Positions 11,201-26,200 of a DNA stretch of 64,000 nucleotides are shown here, in pieces (position 1 is the stretch's first letter; every line of letters starts with the position of its first letter). The notes beneath the pieces are model-generated. The model searched no databases. It saw only the letters and a list, made by a program, of their open reading frames with translations, and was not told the DNA's origin. Where the stretch lies: contig NC_061131.1 in the NCBI RefSeq assembly GCF_905220365.1, positions 7,663,318-7,727,317 of the forward strand. The letters run 5' to 3'. The DNA comes from Vanessa cardui (taxonomy: Eukaryota > Arthropoda > Insecta > Lepidoptera > Nymphalidae). The translations under genes and the position numbers were made by a program.

Positions 11201-14200
11201 TGAATTAAAGGTATTATAACGAGGTATTTATAATTTTGAGAGCGTGACCGTTCCATGTTTTGTAATGTATAATATCACTGCAGCTAACTGGCTTTAGTAA
11301 GCTATATATGTTGATTCAGATTTACTTTAACGTAACTATACAGAACGTATTATTTTTACTAATACGTAATAGCTTACACTCCATTTGTTTTTACTAACAT
11401 TGTTGTATTTTGTGTCTTCATATACAAATATAATATCATTTAAGGTATAAATTACGTGACTAAACAAAATATCCTCTAGTAACACAATAAGATTCTTAAG
11501 ATAATAAAAAATTAAATTAAAATTTTTAGAAACCCCCGCCACAAAAAACATAAGCTACCTTTAAAAAGTAAAAAAATAATAAAAGAAAATTAATCCTAAA
11601 GTACCTATATGTATATATATCTTTTATATAACACTTATTATTATTTTGTACAATAGCGCTCGGTCCCTCAACGCGAAGTTTTTGATGTACAAGTCATAAC
11701 CTTTTATTTGATACCCCACTTGAGCATATTTGCAGACTTTCGGTTTTTCTTCCCCACTTTAACTAAATTGAAATCGGTTCATTTGTTCGGGAGCTATGAT
11801 GCCACAGACAGACAGACACGTCAAACTTATAACACCCCTCTTTTTGCGTCGGACGTTAAAAAAGCCATAACAGACATATTACTTATTAATATTCTCCTTA
11901 AATCCTGTAAATTAATAATGAACAAAAATATATAAAAATCAAATGTATTTCAGTGACTAAAACATCACATTATTCGGCAAATAAATAAATATTATTTGCG
12001 TAAAAGAATAAATAATGACGCTGTGAATATTAAAATTGTTTAATGTGGGATGGTAATGTTGAAATACAGGTAAAATGTAGTAAACATACGTTTTTATTTA
12101 TTATATAAATATTATAAATGTTTAACGTCAAATATATAAATAAATATTTTGTAAGAAATGTAAAGAATCGAAGAAGTGTTCAAGTGTTGGTTTTTCAATA
12201 TTATTTGCGCCTTTCATAAAATACTATTTCTTTATTTTGTTGGCTTCGATGAATCCGGCCTTGATTTTTGACCCTTGGCGTTGGTAGGTCTTTGTCCTCC
12301 TTTGTTGTCTTATTGATTTAAAGAATAACTTTCATTTTTATTGCATTAATATAACGATGGATAAAATAATTAACCATACCTCAATAATGCATAAAATATC
12401 TTAATATATTTGTCGTAAATAAATTACTGTTTATTTGTATACAGATACATGCTTTCTAGTTACGGACTTTTAAGTAAAAAATCGAGGTCTATTTTTTTTT
12501 ATAAAGCGTCCGGAATACTATTTACTAATTTGCCACATTAATGAAATTATGTATCAATAAAGCTATAATATTTCATTATATAATCTATCGTTATAAATTC
12601 CATTTCAGACTGATTGTTAGTTTTGCTCGAATGCAGATAATAATAATATAAACAAAAAATTATCCTTGTCATGATTTTAAAATAATATGTTTTTAGTTTT
12701 TGAATAACTTCTGTGTGTTGTATATTTTATGTCCTTATGTGTTCTCCGACAATATCTATATCGGGATTGTTATTAAAGAAAAAGGCTAAAAAAGCAATAC
12801 ACAGGAATGCTTCATGTCAACTCCGGTAATTTATCGTACATGTAAATCATTTAATTAATATAAGGAATTTATATTTCTCATCATTATGCCTAGCATGTAA
12901 AGTCCCTTTAACGTTCCTCCTCACGATTATGTTCGCCGGTTCGATTATTTTTTAAAAAAGTGTAAGGGGATTTTTCTTTACAAGAATGTTTTTAAATGTC
13001 AGCTCCATCATCCTACCCGGAACCTATGTAGAGATTTACACACGGTGAAATTAATAATACTTTAATTCAGGTATGCAAAATAAAGACCGCAATGGCAGTT
13101 TAAAAAAAGCACATCCTTTTATGGCCCAACAATTATTTTTATGATGCACTATTATAAAGAGATGGACCTGCATAAATATTGGCTATCAGACAAGAATTTC
13201 GAGTATGAATGAAAAAATAGAGAAAAAAAATTGCTTATAGCTCTTGTAACGTCGTCTTTCCATAATATATTTTGCCTCAACGTTTTTGTCGTTTACTCTT
13301 TATATTTATCAGTCACTCACATTTATCATATAAAAATAAATTACAAACATATTTTGTATTGTATACAAATTATCAAATGAAAATAATGAAATTTTATAAC
13401 ATTTTTGTTTTCTAAATTTTAACAAGACTGTTCCAAGTGTTTAAGTAAAAGTATATATAAGAGTACATTGAACTTTGTTTCTATCTCTTAAAGGCCTTCG
13501 ACAAATACTCCTGATATTTTTAAGAATGAAGTATCTAATCTCACATGCAAGTTTGTCACTACTTATGCGGTTACAACACTGCGTATTATTAATTAATTAG
13601 TATTCTTGTTAATTGCGCATGTGTTTGGTAATGTTTTATTTGTTAGATGAACGAGTAATTTTTTTTATTTCAATTATTATGATTTTGCTCAAGGATTTTT
13701 GACACAAAACTCTTATACAAAAATATAAATTCCATAATAATTTGTGATTTGAGTTGGCGCATGCGCTCGTTTAAATCTTTTTCTCGCGGCATAGGTTGTG
13801 CGCAACATTGTAACGTAATGTTTCTCTAAGTTTTTATTTTTTTAACTAAACAAATTTTTAAAGCCACATTTGCGTCTATTGTTACGACAAGCTAACAATG
13901 CATTTTAAGTAATTCTTGACCTGGAGTTTTGTTCCCTTTTTAATTGGTAAATTCTAACAGCATTGACCTTTGTGTTGGAAAAATGACATTGATGGTAATA
14001 ATAAAGCTATACCAAGTGTATTGTTAAATATTGCCACGAAATTGTTTCAAAAGTATGGTTCCGCAAAAAGATAATACATCAGGTCTTGAAAATTAATTAT
14101 CGACGTCCTAATTGGCGTGATTACGTCGTGGCAGTATTTAATTCAATCAATCGGACGTGTCAATTGTTCTGACTTCTATTTTTAGAAGCGCAGGGCATTT

Positions 14201-17200
14201 GGTACGCTCACTTTCTACCTCGTATTAATAATAATTGTTATGTGCGGTCGAGGCTGACACATGCAATTTTACGTGCGGCAATGCTCGTCGTCATTTACGT
14301 TATTAACGTATTGCTATTTCCAAATACTAGGGCTTACTGTGGTTTAACACGCTTTATTATAGGGCGGTAGTCAACAGTACCGTTCCGCTCAATATTCTAT
14401 TAACATATAATAAATAATTTAACAATTAAAATTCAGCATACAATTAAATTAACATCTACGTGGTAAATTATTAGGTGCTGCAACTACAAAAGTTGCAATA
14501 TTGACATAGCAATATTATTTTGTGGATTGGTGGTTAATGGCAATGGTTATGATATTTATTATGCAAAAAATGTATGCATTAGGTACGTGTACTAATCACT
14601 CATCTATGTACGAATAAATAATGTGTGTCTGTCTATGATTTCAAAATAAATACCTTCCTTAAGCTAATCTGATAATTGGCTTCTTACCAAAACTAAAAAA
14701 AAACTGTTATTAATATTAGTGTCGTTGTTCCCGATTTTCCGAGATGTTCTTTGAAACCGGCTGAAAAAATAATTGTTGATAATAATTGGATAATATGTAT
14801 CTTTCTTTTTCAATTTTCATGAGATAATTAATTCATTCAGATTATCGACACTTACAACAACTAAACTATAAATATACATATTATGCATAGATATAGCAAA
14901 CATATATATTTGTTTATTATTAAAAAAATATTAATATTATTAAAAAAAATATTTCAGAATTTGATGTTTCGCCAATGTATGATATAATGTTTTGCATTGT
15001 TAACTAACGTTCTTACAATTTTATATCATTCCGTGAATAAAAAACATAACTCGGGTAAAACTGCAGGATAAGTAACTATTAGTAATTAATAAATAAACAG
15101 GAAATTTATTCATACATTAGTCGGCATCGGAAGATAATTATAAATGCAACAAACTGCGTGTTTGACACAATCATACAACTTGGAAGCTTAATAATAGATT
15201 ATAAAAAAAATATGTAAATAGAGGTTTACGTACGATGAATAATTATATTTATAATTATTTCTACCGTGATATTATATATTGACTGTCAAATGGTTTTTTT
15301 TTTGTTAGTAAATTCTGTTCAGTTTGAAAATAATATCAATTTGCTTCTTTATTTGGTAAGCCTTACTCTTTTTCCCTGAGGACGTATGTTTAATATATAA
15401 CACAATTAACCGATAATATATAATACGATATTCAAACAAAGTTTGTAATTATATAACTATATAAATCGTTATATATATTTTTCATATATTATTTATTTTT
15501 ATCTGGAAAGTTCTAACGGCTTGTTAGGTAGATAGGTATTGCAGGAAATATAATCTCGTTATTAAATATTCGATGAAATACGAGTAAGTTACGTCTATTA
15601 TTAGAACTGACTCTATTATATTCCCGTTTTACGTTGTATAACGTATCGTAACAATATTGAAATGTAAAACGATATGCTTATATTTTTAATCGGTTTACAT
15701 ATACATATAGTACTATTATTTATATTGTTATTGATATAAAAATAAATAACACTGAGATATAATGTATATTGTTAGTAACTATTCCGTTTAAAAAACCCCC
15801 TCGCTTAGTGTCTGTTCTTTACTGTACAAATGATTCAAATTTTAATGACGTGCGTGAAATCAAATGGAAGTAATTATTATGCTACGCATGGGTGTCACTT
15901 TGATTTAGGTGTGTTACTTAACATTAACAGTAAGTCGTATTTTAATTGTTTCATTTGAAAGAAAATAATTCAATTCTCTAGTTCAAGTTATCATCCTAAC
16001 TTGTATGTGAATGACGTTACAAATGTGCCAGTTTTGACTGCGGTGTCTTATGAATGGTGTTACGAGTCATACGTTGCATATTAAACAACGGAAGTTTTGT
16101 TTCATTTGAATTCGAATATCAGTGTGAAATATATAAGTTATTTTATATTAATCAAAGTCAGAGATGACCTTGCGTACATCATACGTGATCCTTAACCGTA
16201 AGTTATGGAATAAAACCTAGGAAAGCAGCTCCGTCACATGATTGATATGTATTTTTAATCGTTTTAATGCTCGGTGGTGGGAAATGCATTGGGGCAGCGT
16301 GCCGCTATAAGCTCTAACCCATGTCCGTGTATAATATCCTCTTACTAGTATAATCAAAAGTATGTTATTAAAGATCCTAATATAATTTCAAGATACATAT
16401 ATGACAGCATGTTTGTCTTCATTACTTAAAAATGATTTTTTCTTGTTTGTCTGTCATAATAACCATTGTGAGCTTACATAGCTTGCCGTGATCGTAAAGT
16501 AAAGGTACACGGTAATCCCATTATAAATTGAACAAGTCGAAAAGTAGAACAAGTAATTTGTCACTTATAACTTGGAACGTGCAAACTGACTTCGTCTACC
16601 TTTATATCTTGAGTCATGAACAATTTTCACTACTGTTTTCAGAAAACGGATAAATGCAAATATTCTGATTAACTTGTTAATCGTAGACCATTAGGAGATT
16701 TAGTACTTCTATAGAGATAATTATCTTGCTAATGTGTTTGAATATTGATGTAAATATGACTGTTTCACTTTGTTTATTCATAGTTCAGCCTCTAACACAC
16801 TCGTGTGTCTGTAATTTCAGCACGTTAAAAGACATTTTGTATTCACTTATTGTCAATCTGATTTATAAAAAATATACGTTCTTACAAAATAAATTTATTT
16901 TCCGTATTTAAAAGGCATAAAAACACTCTGTAGGTACGTAAAATACGCGCCGCACATACGAATATGTGCATCGAGCATCGGTCGTAGCTCGTGAGTTTTG
17001 CAACGGCCGGTCGTAGCCCATCAGGTGTGGACTGCACTCGCATGTAGTTGCATAAACAGTTGCGAAACGCGGATCTCGGTCACTGCCGCTTTTGAGCTAA
17101 GGGCACCTGCCGCACCCTCACTTTATCAGGCGTAACTGAATCATTCAAATATTTGTCACATGAGGGATATGATCGGTTTTTATAATTTCTCTAATAACGT

Positions 17201-20200
17201 CTATAAAGGTATACAAATAAGAACAGTATGTTTAGTAATAAATGAGATATATTTCTTATAATCACTTGCATAAACTTAACTCGATTAAACTTTTATTATT
17301 TATTAAGTATAAGTATTAAGTTGAGTAAACTACAATTGGAATAGATTCAATGTAAAAATGTTCATTTGTTCTTAAATTTATTTAATAAAAAGTCTTAATC
17401 AAAAATAATTAGATCTGTTATCGGTGAATAACCAAGGTTTTTCTTATGTTTATAAAATATAAAGAAGTCATTAACTTTTACCTTTTACGGCTAACCAGGT
17501 GACGTTTTAAATGTTATAATAATAGTGATTGACGACGTTCTCATATAAATTATTAATGATGATTTATGATGTATGATAAATAACAAGGGGGCTTGAAAGC
17601 GAATATATGTGGTAGTTTACAACTCTGCGCTTCTTCGTGGCCACACTACTTGTTTGTTTCATAACATTTTCATGAAGTCTATGAATGGAATGTTATGAAG
17701 ACAAACATATTACCGATGCAATTATCTAATAGATTTATTACCATTTTAATTTTAAATGGAAAATTGTTATGCCTTGAAAATATTTTGTAATAACTTGACA
17801 CAAGTATCGTTAAGAATTTAGGTCGTGCAAACTTTTAGCAACACTTTACAAATTATTATTAGAAGTACTTAAGTTTAATTATACTAAATTATTTTATATA
17901 TATAACAATCTGCAACCCAAATAAAACGAACTAACTGCTTTAATCATAAGTTTTACCCACCGTTGCAAGGATTTTTCAATAAATGAATTTAAAGCCTTAG
18001 TTTACAAATATAATGTCCAATATAAATGCTCGTGTATTTCTTAATTTTAAACCAATTTGGAAATGTTTCATCGAAACATATACGTAGTTCAGAAATCCAG
18101 TGAAATATACATGTGTGAACTGTGTAATGAACTAGACATCTATTTACGTTTCATACAATGTTTTGTAGATTTGATAGCGTTCTATTAAAATAAAACTAGT
18201 TATAACGGATTTTAATCGCGTATTTTAATTATTTTGGACATCCCAAATATCACGATCTCAATCACGACTTCAATAATTTGGGGGATGTCCAAAATAATTA
18301 ATATACGCGATTAAAATCCGTTATAACTAGTTTTATTTAAATGTGTAATAATCGCGAAAATTTAAGACAGCGTTCTATAAGATAAATAATGGTTAATATA
18401 TCTTTCAGCGAGTGACAACATGCGGGCCAGCTTGCGGGTCAGCGGGCGGCGGTGCAGTGGCGGGCGCAGCGCGGCGCCTCGCTTCAAGCCTACAGAGCAC
18501 AAGCACAGGATCCCTACCAGACTATGGAACACAAATAGTCGATCCATATCGCTTGCTAGAAGACGACCTTAATGGAATATACGAAGATATACGATCAGTA
18601 AGTTGCTTTTCGAACACGTATTAAAATTACTTTGAAATTAAATTACGATGAAATTGATCAAAGACATTACTTATACCATCAAATTGATCGCGCAAAATCA
18701 ATACATCCTGGGTAGTATATTCTGACCTATAACCAAATCCACAACCATAATTTGATATGTAATATAATTATTTATTATAATTAAAAGTATGTTTAAATAT
18801 ATTAAAGACGAAATAAATGCACCATTGCCACATCGTTACATAGTCCGCAACGATATAAAAGACATAATTGCATTGAGTATATCGATTTTCAGGGAGGTTA
18901 TATATAATTAATGGTTTTATGCGAACATACAGCTAAACAGTTTACTGAACAATGGAAAAAATTGTCAAGCTAATCAAACCTTAGATTTACTTATCTTGGT
19001 TAATAAATACCAGCCTGTAAATCCTCCACTGCTAAGCTAAACCGTCTCGTTTGAGGAGAACGTTTAGAGATTATTCCACCACACTGCTCCAACGCGGCAT
19101 AGTGGTTACACACGCCTAAAATATAAATTAGGCACATTCCGGCCTACCATTTTTTCCTTCATCACCGAACACGCTACGAATTATAAACGCATATTAAGTA
19201 CATTAAAATACAGTAGTGCTTACTTGGGTTATTATTAGAACTCGCTATCATCGGTTAAGGTGCACGCGATCTAACCACTGTACTATCTCGGCTTATTCTT
19301 GAATATATCTTTATTTATAATTTAACATTATTCCACATAGCATATATTATGTAGTTAATATCAACTTTAGTTAAATTCAACGTTTTTCGATTATTCAAGC
19401 TTTCGACCCATGATGTCGCGTCTATTGCATGAGATATGTTATTTATTTTGCTTTTGTACTCTTATGGTTGGAATAGGCTCTACAGAATTTATTCGTACGT
19501 CATCTATCATTAGAAACTAGTGGTTTAATTTTATATAACTTTCACGTCATATGTATAATGAGTACACGTTCAGACTGAAATGTTTAATTTAAAAACCGTA
19601 TAATTATATTATATAAATAGGCAGGGCCGTATTTAGAGGAGGGCAACCGGGGCAACTGCCCTGGGGCCTCCACATGAGAGGGGGCCTCCACATGCCTTCC
19701 TCCATCCTTCTGTTTGTCTAGGGCCGTCACTGCTTTGTGGCCCCGGGGCCTCCACACCTTTAAATCCGACTCTGTAAATAGGTAATAAATATGAATATGT
19801 AAGGACAAATTTGAAATGTACAATTATTTATTGGGCCACGTAATTGCATTTACTACGTGGATTTTTGTGTCAGGTAAATTACTCTCGATCGACAGTCATT
19901 GGTGTCCATTGATCGCTAAGTGTGTCAAAGTCATGACGTGCCAACACGCGAGCAGATGAGGGTTGAGCAACGCGCTCATCACTGGTGATTGCTTATAGAT
20001 ATCGTATAGTAATTGTATACCAAATCTACTTAATAGAATTTTAAAATTACTGACTGTTATACAAAGCACAGCTTAAACTGGCGGCTCTAGCAGGATGAAA
20101 TTTTGCACAGAAATTCCTTATGGAGCGTACGTGCGAGAACCAAGAAAGGTCTTTTAAAAATCATCTTCTGAGGGTTTTTGTTGAAAGAAGAAAGTTTGGA

Positions 20201-23200
20201 TATAAATTCGTCATTTTCATATTAGTGATATGGAAGCCGGTTTTAAGCTACTGTTATAGAGTACAGGATATCATTTTTTTTGTTGATAATTCATCACCAG
20301 ACTCAATTTTGTTGTATGTTCAAGTTGGAGATAAAAGTTTGTATGAAAGCTCTTTTCATTTTCGAAATTTAAGATGTGGAAAACTGCTTATAATTTCAAG
20401 ATGAAAGTTACAGCTGTTTTAAATATCCATTCAATAAGACGGTTTAAGGGATCGATTTCTTTGTTAAATAAAAAATATTTTCTTTCAAATATTGTTCGAT
20501 ATAAAGTTTCATTTGGCAGATTTACTATTTTATCAATAATTATTATTATTATTAATTATAAATATCCGTCAAACTATGTTATCTTTCATATCATTTATCA
20601 CGTTCAAAATGAGTTCTTGCCACACTTACACTGGTATCTAACTTGCCTAAAGTCGTATATGTTTTTTTAAAGAGTCATTCGTATTATGTCAATTTAAGTG
20701 TTAAAAATCATTTCCTCAGATATTTTATTTGAAATGCATAAACAAAACATCAAGTGATACGAAATAATATAAACAAAATTATTGAAATATCCACTTGTCA
20801 CCCGAACTTCTATGAATAAATAACAAAAGCCTTTATAATATAAGTTCAGTAAAATAAAGAGTTGACATATTATTTAGATAACTACACATAATGAGTCTTT
20901 TGTCGTTTAGTAATGATCATACATGTTATTGCAATAGCATGGTTGCAAAAATCCGTTTCGGATGTTGATTTTGCAGTCCTTGACTCAAATGTTCTTTGAC
21001 AGAACAGTTCATAAAGAAGATAAAGAGCATAATAAAATTCTATACAATGATTATACTCGTACACACAATAATTCCAATTAACTGTGATCATTGCGTATAG
21101 GTATTTAACAGTTTTATTAAATGTTCAGATAATACTAAAACGATATTAAATTGATAGTGTGTTAATACTTTTGTCTTTAAAGTTAATAAGTAATGTTTTC
21201 TTACCCAGTTTTAAGGGGTCGTAGTATTGTTACTATATATTATAAAACAAAGTCACCCAGCCGCGGGGATGTTAGACGGATTTTCCTGCGGTTTTCACTA
21301 ATATACAGAGGGATATTATGTTTTAAAAGGTTTTTGTGTAAAAAAGAAATGTTAAACATATCGGAAAAAAAGAACAGTAAAATATACATAAAAGGTAAAA
21401 ATGAAAAAAAAAATAGCTCATGTCCACTCGTCTTATATATATTATATATTATATTTATTATATATTACAAATAAGGTAAATGTTTTTGTATGTAGTTATA
21501 TATCTGACTGTCTGTTAGGTTTTTTATTATTACTTAATAAAAACCAAATAAATGCTTCCGATGTTTACTAATATAGCTCTGCAACCGTTGGGAGGTTTAT
21601 GTTTGAAGTCTTTTGTAACTTAATTAGTTTTTTAACGTGACAAATTTAAAAGTAAAACCTTGAGAGATGAATATTAGTTGCATTAATGATATCCCAGTAT
21701 TGAATGGATGTTGCGATAGAACGAACGATGGAAAGTGCGGCGTGTGAAACCACGCGAAACTTGAGCGTTTGACCTTCTTTCGGGGCTAAATGCTATGAAG
21801 AAAACCGCCAAGAACAACACTTTCTTTATTCAGCGCGTTTGCATAGATAAATTAAAAAAGGCTAATAATGACTGGCAACATTTACGTATTCATGAATATG
21901 GTAACGCGTAATTTAATTCTACGAAAATTTTGTAAATAATAATAGGGTTTTACCGTTATATTTCCTTAACCGAGTCAATCTTAACCTTCTCGTCTAATTT
22001 TCAAGCAGTTGTGATGCGCTCAGTGCGACAACAACTAATCAACACATTTGCGTGCTAAATAAATAGTGTTGAAATATGACATTGGACCGTTCTTATCGGA
22101 AATTAACTAGAATAACGTTCATGTCATGTTTTAACTTTATTTTTTAGTTAATTATCGACGTTTAAATACTACTCGAAGTACTCGTTACTATATTAAGAAG
22201 ATCTATAACTGTGATAATAAAAGTACATCCAGGATACAAGGTTTCACCACATGCAGCCTTATCTTATTGTACATTGCAGTTTATAAATTCTTACTAAAGA
22301 ATATGACGAGATTATATTTAGGGAAACAGACTATTTTATTTTTCTTCATATTATCCTGATTTCAATATGTGATGCATAGTGAGAAATATATAAAAATAAA
22401 TAATGTTGACTATGCATTGGCGTGATGTCATTGGTCGATTTCATGAATAATAATCTGTGATTTCATAGTCTTAAAAAGAAAAGAAGGAAAATAAGGATTT
22501 GAAAATGCAAAAGTAGATCGTATTAAAACATTTTAATTAAAGTATAATTGTCAATATAAATGTCATATTAAGGTTTTCTTTCGGTGCTCCTGTTGTTGTT
22601 ATATCTCACCAAATGTGAGACGTATAATTTACAATTGTATTAAATTGGCAAAAACTATAAAAAATTGCTTTTAGAACGACCCAATCATGAAATAATGGGT
22701 TAAATATCATCTGGGTCGTTTCTGGCATTCCGAATACCGTAGGAACTACGAAATCCTAATATAATACAAAAAGATATACCAAACGCTTGGACGAAACCTC
22801 CATCATATATCTATGATAATCACAAGAAACATTCTTACTTTAAGCATTCGTTGATTGTTTTAATTTTTATAAATCAATTGGATCGGATCGAAATCTTCAA
22901 CATTGACTTTTGAAGTAAGCACTTGAAAGTTGCAATAGAAAATCAATAATTTAAATAAGATGCTGATAAATTAATAACGATTCCAATAAAGCCATAATTA
23001 TCATAAACAGGCAAAGAGAAAACTGTTCAGTACCAAGTCTTCTTCTATGTCAGCCGATTTTTTTATTTTTATTTGTTAAAAATAAAATTTGGAAACAAGA
23101 GTAGTATAAGCATATAAGTAAATTGTTTACCTCCAATTGATAATAATAATAATATTCAAATTTCGAACTCTGAACGAACACAAGTATCTATACATTTACA

Positions 23201-26200
23201 CCTCTACAATCTACATAATAATTAAGTCATCATACATCATCACACCAAAAACATCAGACACAAGGACAAGCCTTATAAGTTATAATCTAAGGTAATGATT
23301 ACGCTTTCGTTTCGTATTTTGTTTATATGTCTTTCATTTTCTTAAAACCCTATCATTTTAAACAATAATTGTTTAAAATGATAGGGTTTCAGTGACCCCA
23401 TCTTATTTTAAAACACAATAAAACATGAATGTAATAAAAATCGAATGCATGCTGCATCATAAACAGTTTCCATATTTCTGTATGAACGTAATACGTATGT
23501 ACACAACGCGGAGCTACGAGCGAAAGTGTAAAATTCTTAAAATATAGATGTTCATATGTGTGGACACAATAACGATACGACAACTCCGGCTTTCTTCTCT
23601 GTGTAGTTGTGTTATATAATAAAGCTATTTTAAATTTTATCTGCTAATATCTCGACTAAGGGCGTATAACAGTGTTATTGTATAATATGCTAATGTGTGT
23701 GGTAAAAGATTATACAATTCATTGATATACAGATACGAATATTTATTAATTTATGAAATAAAATAAAGATTATCACAAAAACGACTGACCTTTCGATACA
23801 TCGTTTTCAAACACAACTAATATACATTGGTTAATATTTGATGTCGAAATAAAAAATGTGTATTAAATTTTGATGTGCTATAATTTATCTCTTTAGGTTT
23901 GTGTGAGCGAAAATTTTGAAATCTAACATTGAAATATTGAATGCAGGGATTACGACAAGCAAAAATGAGATTAGTGATGTCCAGCATCGTATGAATAAAT
24001 CATAATATAAATGACTCTATTATTTATTAATTTGATTCTGTTATGTAATAATTGGTAGAAAATTAGATTATGAGTAATAACTGTAAAACTGTAGTAATAT
24101 ATGATGCAAACTCGACTGTAGTGTTCTTGGTTCACAGGAATTGGAACGCAACACAAACCAGCCCGAGCTAAACACCATAGCTACATACTACTTCGACGGA
24201 CAGGGCAAAGCACTCAGGCCGATGGTGACTACACTTATGGCAAGAGCCGTCAACTACCATGTATATGGAGAAAACAGGTAAGGGCTCTACATTTGACATT
24301 ATATTTATATACACTGTGAATCTTATCAATTAAGATTGAACTGACAAACCATGTCAGTTCAATTTTGGGAAAAGCATCTATAATGAATTGTTTTTGTAGG
24401 TATTTTTTTGTAATTAGTAGAAATGGTTACATATAATTTTATTACTTGATCGAATTTTAGTTTGTTAGTTTTGTAATCTTTACTCAAAGTGAGCAAAATA
24501 TGATCACCTGGTTTGATATTGTAGACGAATAACCCCCACTATTGGTGAAGCGGATTGAGGGCGATGCTAAGAACAAGTCTGAAATAAAGTATCAATTAAA
24601 AACCAGAGTTATAATACTAAACGTAGTAAATGTATTTGTGGTGAATGATTACAAGTTTTCTCGCTTGAATTATTTATGTGTGACTTTTCGTATTTACGTT
24701 TTATTTAATTGCCTATCGTTGGCCTTTTCAGCAGCTAAGGCTCAGCGCGCCATTCACTCTAATGTCGGTTGCTAAATTATACGAATGAATTCTCTGATTG
24801 AGGTCAGGAGTTCAATGTCTCTAACCCAGACTTTGAAGGTGAAAAAGGGGACACAATTGTTTGGCCCCTTTTCTCTCTAGACATTCCGTCTGTTAACATT
24901 TATTCTCATATTTCATTACATTTGTTTCCATACAGATTATTTTTTGTAGCTTTAAATATATTTTGGACAAAAATATGTAAACAGAAAATCTTTTTGCTGC
25001 TTTACTTAAATCTGAAAGAATACAAGTCTGATATTATAATATACTATTATTTGTTATTCGATACACAATATTAGTACAATTTATATAGCACAGAGAAATT
25101 TTCAGCGTTTTCCTTATTTTTAATAGCGATGTTTAATCTAACATTTACACTGAACGTTCAATATGTAAATAGATTCCTTGAATGCACATTTTAATGCGGC
25201 TAGGACTTGTTGTTTTGTATTAAATTGTTTAGCGTATAAAGTACATCGTCCTTCATGACGTTATTGGTTCTCTGGAATTCCTTAAAGATAAGACTAAAGG
25301 AATTCAGTACAGAAGTAATAAATCTCCTAATTATGCAGTATGTTCACGTCGTCACTATGATTCGCCGCGGACTGCCCTATACACTTTGAGAATATGTAAG
25401 GAACATGATAAGTGCGATGCGTGCGCACTAGCTGCGTCTAGAATTATTTATAATCGTATAAATAATAACACCATTGTGTTCCATAATACATCAGGGAGGC
25501 TGTCATCTTCGTTCGATACTTTGTACACTCATTAACCCGATATTTACATACTTTTATTTGTACAAACTCAGCTAAGCTAGATTGGTGCAGACTGTTTTGA
25601 AATTGAAATCAAATCGTTTTGAAATAAATTATAAGTTTGTGGAATTATTGAATCTCTCTATTGAATCTACAAAGCCTAATAGAATAGTGAAATTCCGTGG
25701 ATGTTGTAAGAACCAACTGATGTTATTTTGTTTAACACATCTATTAATAAAAACGAAAGTTTTAATAAGTGATTGAATGCTTGGATACTCGTAAAATTAT
25801 TCGCAAGGAAGGGTGATGTCAGGCACGTGCTACTAGTCTATCAAATTCCAAAAACTACGATAGGCTAAACAAATTATTAGGAAACTCATAAAAAAGGCAA
25901 ATTGATGTTTGCAATCACCAAAAAAATGCAAATATCATTAAAATTCTTTTAAATTGCTAGTTAAGGATATAGATACAATTACGTAATGTTTTCCCAACTC
26001 GCTTATTAAGCGATAATATCACTTTTAAACACGTCTAAAGTTAAACACGATTTATTGACATTATTGCCGAAATCAATAATTCATTGAAATATATATTTTG
26101 AATATGAACTCTTAAACAAATTATATTATTTATTAATATATGTTTTTACATTTTGTTTTAAAAAAAAAACAGTTTAATGAGATATCAAATAAAATAAATT

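Larger units (their letters stand above)
8444..18408 (+). other. PDSS1 intron 1 (about 10 kb)
   Basis: AT-rich intron. It contains a GC-rich hairpin island near 8969-9051, a dispersed-repeat fragment near 11630-11870, a GC-rich island at 16930-17110 and a palindromic repeat at 18186-18368 just before exon 2. A weak SINE-like scrap (GCATTGGGGCAGCGTG) lies near 16286. I found no credible nested protein gene; the open frames are short and biased by AT content. Confidence 0.6.
18598..24137 (+). other. PDSS1 intron 2
   Basis: Holds a degraded minus-strand SINE (19012-19293), a hAT-like MITE (19622-19774), a dispersed repeat fragment near 21205-21330 and a perfect 45-nt hairpin (23345-23389). The remainder is AT-rich sequence. 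Overlapping open frames at 20120-20670 have no recognisable domain and are not called as a gene. Confidence 0.6.

Noticed and set aside
20120..20670. Two overlapping plus-strand open frames of 94 and 98 codons
   Set aside because: They overlap in different frames within PDSS1 intron 2 and show no domain, no splice context and AT-driven composition. Chance is the simpler explanation.
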